Positions 61,886 to 64,000 of a stretch of 64,000 nt of DNA are shown in pieces. The stretch's first letter is position 1; each line of letters begins with the position of its first letter. The DNA lies in assembly GCF_900199205.1 (NCBI RefSeq), contig NZ_OBMJ01000001.1, positions 434,001-498,000 on the forward strand. Reading direction: 5' to 3'. Made by a program: the position numbers and the translations under genes. This DNA is from Streptomyces sp. 1331.2 (GTDB taxonomy: Bacteria > Actinomycetota > Actinomycetes > Streptomycetales > Streptomycetaceae). The notes below the pieces were generated by a model. The model saw only the letters and a program-made list of their open reading frames with translations. It had not been told where the DNA came from and did not search any database.

Positions 61886-62203
61886 TCAGAGTTCGACGGG
61901 CGGCGCGGAATCCGGGCCCGGATCGGTGTTCGGCGCCGGGGCGGGATCCGGCCCCGGGCCGGCGGTGGCGGCGTCCGCGATGTGCGCGGCCTGCGCGGCG
62001 ACCGTCCGGTGCCGCAGGAGTTCCGCGATGCTGAGCGCCGCACCGGTCCGGACGAGAACGGCCTGCTGCAGCCGGATGGCCAGCAGGGAATTCCCGCCGC
62101 AGTCGAAGAAATCCCGTTCGGGATCGGCCGGGGCGGCGCCGAAGACATCGCCCCACGCCGCCCGGACGTCCTCCAGTATCCGCTGGCTCAATTCGAAAAT
62201 CAC
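61886..62203 (-). CDS. free-standing peptidyl carrier protein
   Basis: 105 residues from a GTG at 62203 with a GGAGG-rich site about nine bases upstream; an ATG at 62269 that overlaps the transporter stop would add 22 residues. The phosphopantetheine motif is FFDCGGNSLLAIRL, with Ser as attachment site and CGGNS in place of the usual LGG(D/H)S. A Pro/Asp-rich tail follows. It sits 27 bp before the NRPS gene and could carry the starter unit for its C1 domain. The adenylation enzyme that loads it is not in the window. Confidence 0.88.
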   Translation of the reverse strand: MIFELSQRILEDVRAAWGDVFGAAPADPERDFFDCGGNSLLAIRLQQAVLVRTGAALSIAELLRHRTVAAQAAHIADAATAGPGPDPAPAPNTDPGPDSAPPVEL

Positions 62204-62265
62204 CCCCTTCCCCCCTCCCGGACGACCACGGAATTCCGGCTGGCGAAAAGGCCGGCCGGTCCGTG

Positions 62266-64000
62266 TCATCCCTGCCAGGCGTGCCAGAGGCCCGCGTAGG
62301 AGCCGTTCTTGGCGAGCAGTTCCTCGTGGGTGCCGAATTCGGTGACGCGGCCGTCGTCGAGCACCGCGATCCGGTCGGCGTCCTGCGCGGTGTGCAGCCG
62401 GTGCACGACGGCGATCACCGTACGGCCGCGGGTCACGGCCGCCAGTGAGCGTTCCAGGTGCCGGGCGGCCTGCGGGTTCAGGAGCGAGGTCGCCTCGTCC
62501 AGGATGAGGATGTCCGGGTCGGCCAGGAGCAGCCGGGCGAGGGCGAGTTGCTGCACCTTCGCCGGGTCCAGTGCCTGTCCGCCGGGGCCGATCCCGCTGT
62601 CCACGCCGAGTTCCTCGGCCCACTCCCAGGCGTCGACGGCGCGCAGCGCGGCGGCGATCTCCTCGTCGTCGGCGCCCGGGCGGGCGATGGTCAGGTTGTC
62701 GCGCAGGGTGCCGCGGAAGATGTGGTGCTCCTGGGTCACCAGGGCCACCGTGCCGCGCCGCTCGGCGGGGTCGAGGGCGGCCACCTGGCGGCCGCCGACG
62801 GTGATGCCGCCGCTGTCCGGGGTGTAGATGCCGGCCAGCAGCTTGGCCAGGGTCGACTTCCCGGCCCCGGACGGCCCGACCACGGCCAGCCACTCGCCCT
62901 GCCGGATGGTCAGGTCGATGCCGCGCAGGACGTCCTGGCCGGGCTGGTAGGCGTAGCGGAGGTCGCGCACCTCGATGTCGCGAAACTCGATGTCGCGAAA
63001 CTCGATGTCGCGGGCCGTCGTTCCACTGGCCTCGGCGGGCTGCGCCGCACTGCCCGCGCCGATGGCGGCCGGGGCCGGTGCGCGGAACCGCGCCATCCCC
63101 AGCAGCCGTGCCAGCGATGCGCCCGCGGACTGCAGCGAGTCCAGCCAGAACATCAACTGGTCGAGCGGGTTGAGCAGTTGCGAGGCGTACAGGGTGCCGG
63201 CGGTGACCGCGGCGAGGGAGACCACGCCGTGCAGGTAGAGCGTGCCGCCGAAGATCAGCATGGCGGCCACCGGCAGGGCGTAGCTGGTGTCGCAGAGCGG
63301 GAGGAAGACGTTGCGCAGCCGCAGGGTGTAGCGCTCGGCGGCGTAGGAGGTGGCGATGGACTCGTCGACCAGGTCCATCCGGCGGGCGGTCAGCCGCAGC
63401 GCCTCGACGGTGCGGGCGCCCTCGACGGTCTCGGCCAGGCTCTCGGTGAGCCGGGAGTAGGTGGCCGCCTGCCGCAGGTAGCCCTGGTGCGCCCGGCGCA
63501 GGTACCAGCGGGCGGCGCCGTAGAGCACCGGCACCGAGAGCAGGCAGGGCAGCAGCAGGAGCGGGCTGATCAGGACCAGGGCGCCGAGGGTGAAGCAGAC
63601 GATGCCGACCGAGGTCATGGTGGCCGGGATCGCGGCGCGGATGGCGTTGGAGAGCTGGTCGATGTCCCGGGTGGTGCGGGTGATCAGGTCACCGGCGTCG
63701 GCGTCCTCCACCGTCTCGGGCGGCAGCCCCAGCAGATCGGAGACGAACTCCTCGCGCAGGTCGGCCAGGATCTTCTCGCCGAGCCTGGCCGCCGCGTACT
63801 CGGCGAGGCGGACCAGCACGGCCTGGGCGGCCAGGCAGCCGAGGATGGACAGCACCAGGCGCAGCACGGTGTCGTGGCCGTGGGTGACGTCGGAGACCAG
63901 GGTGCCGAGCAGCCAGGGGGCGAACAGACCGGCGACGGCGGCGAGCGCCTGCAGGCCGACGACCAGGGCGAACTCGCCGCGGTGGGCGAGGACGGCGCGC
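62266..64000 (-). CDS. ABC exporter half-transporter with degenerate signature, truncated
   Basis: About 578 residues are visible; the start lies beyond the right edge. The membrane part has about five to six helices, then a nucleotide-binding domain with Walker A GPSGAGKST, Q-loop TQEHH, Walker B DILILDEATS and an H-loop VVHRLH. The ABC signature, normally LSGGQ, reads LDPAK, so its ATP site is degenerate. Such proteins act as one half of a heterodimeric exporter with a normal partner, probably encoded just outside the window. A FRDIE unit is repeated about three times before the ATPase domain. It likely exports the NRPS product or its precursor. Confidence 0.93.
   Translation of the reverse strand, partial: RAVLAHRGEFALVVGLQALAAVAGLFAPWLLGTLVSDVTHGHDTVLRLVLSILGCLAAQAVLVRLAEYAAARLGEKILADLREEFVSDLLGLPPETVEDADAGDLITRTTRDIDQLSNAIRAAIPATMTSVGIVCFTLGALVLISPLLLLPCLLSVPVLYGAARWYLRRAHQGYLRQAATYSRLTESLAETVEGARTVEALRLTARRMDLVDESIATSYAAERYTLRLRNVFLPLCDTSYALPVAAMLIFGGTLYLHGVVSLAAVTAGTLYASQLLNPLDQLMFWLDSLQSAGASLARLLGMARFRAPAPAAIGAGSAAQPAEASGTTARDIEFRDIEFRDIEVRDLRYAYQPGQDVLRGIDLTIRQGEWLAVVGPSGAGKSTLAKLLAGIYTPDSGGITVGGRQVAALDPAERRGTVALVTQEHHIFRGTLRDNLTIARPGADDEEIAAALRAVDAWEWAEELGVDSGIGPGGQALDPAKVQQLALARLLLADPDILILDEATSLLNPQAARHLERSLAAVTRGRTVIAVVHRLHTAQDADRIAVLDDGRVTEFGTHEELLAKNGSYAGLWHAWQG
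62972..63016 (-). repeat. in-frame 15-bp repeat coding for FRDIE
   Basis: CTCGATGTCGCGAAA is repeated back to back (about three units) in the linker before the ATPase domain of the ABC protein. Confidence 0.75.

Noticed and set aside
61886..62269. The ATG at 62269 as carrier-protein start
   Set aside because: It overlaps the transporter stop, which favours coupling, but the GTG at 62203 has a much stronger ribosome-binding site and gives a normal-length carrier domain; both remain possible.
1..64000. tRNA, rRNA, transposase or phage genes
   Set aside because: None of the sequences or proteins I read shows such features.

Overview
The window is very GC-rich DNA with tightly packed genes, many GTG starts, mycothiol- and F420-type enzymes, a resuscitation-promoting factor and an NRPS locus. 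This points to an actinomycete, most likely a Streptomyces or Kitasatospora chromosome. I see no rRNA, tRNA, CRISPR array, insertion sequence or prophage. Almost all genes look intact. Only the first gene (large membrane protein) and the last (ABC exporter half) are cut by the window edges.

Layout. 1-8.6 kb (minus strand): a translationally coupled pair of membrane proteins, a seven-bladed WD40 protein, a membrane-anchored protein and a large LPNTG cell-wall-anchored surface protein. 9-17.4 kb: housekeeping and accessory genes, namely an epimerase-like protein, a TerD protein with an unusual tail, a P450, a secreted pyroglutamyl-peptidase-like protein that lacks the catalytic Cys, inorganic pyrophosphatase, a cupin, a Mut7-C RNase-type protein and an MFS transporter. 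17.8-20.7 kb: a two-gene molybdenum hydroxylase (IorB/IorA type) behind a clear promoter. 20.7-29 kb: a mycothiol-dependent-type protein, an SDR, an Rpf-LysM hydrolase with a long leader, a LuxR/histidine-kinase pair whose kinase has an extra C-terminal sensor-like domain, and a GAF/PAS/SpoIIE phosphatase with a leaderless promoter. 29-39 kb: mixed small genes (DUF4326, Uma2, PQQ-type propeller, kinase-like protein with a lost P-loop, Nei-type glycosylase, UspA, M43 protease, P-loop kinase, LLM oxidoreductase, DUF6401-like, MscS-like, hydrolase). 39-46.4 kb: an isochorismatase facing a GlxA-type regulator, then an OmpR-type two-component system facing an operon of ferric-reductase-like flavoprotein, flavinylated FMN-binding protein and ApbE. 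This looks like one regulated extracytoplasmic electron-transfer system. 46.4-50.4 kb: a striking palindrome array, a Nudix-like membrane protein, a carotenoid-desaturase-like oxidoreductase and a second mycothiol-type protein. 50.8-64 kb: an SNase-like protein, a KamA-family radical SAM enzyme coupled to an aminotransferase, and, convergent to them, a two-module NRPS with thioesterase, a free-standing carrier protein and an ABC exporter half. This is probably one edge of a nonribosomal peptide gene cluster that continues to the right.

The most unusual feature is at 46407-46575: seven copies of CATGAG-N5-CTCATG at a 25-26 bp period, filling the gap between two convergent genes. Two 85-bp arrays of 17 related pentamers (31536-31620 and 49471-49555) follow the stop codons of unrelated genes. 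Several genes lack a Shine-Dalgarno sequence and have a -10 element six to eight bases before the start codon, which suggests leaderless transcripts.
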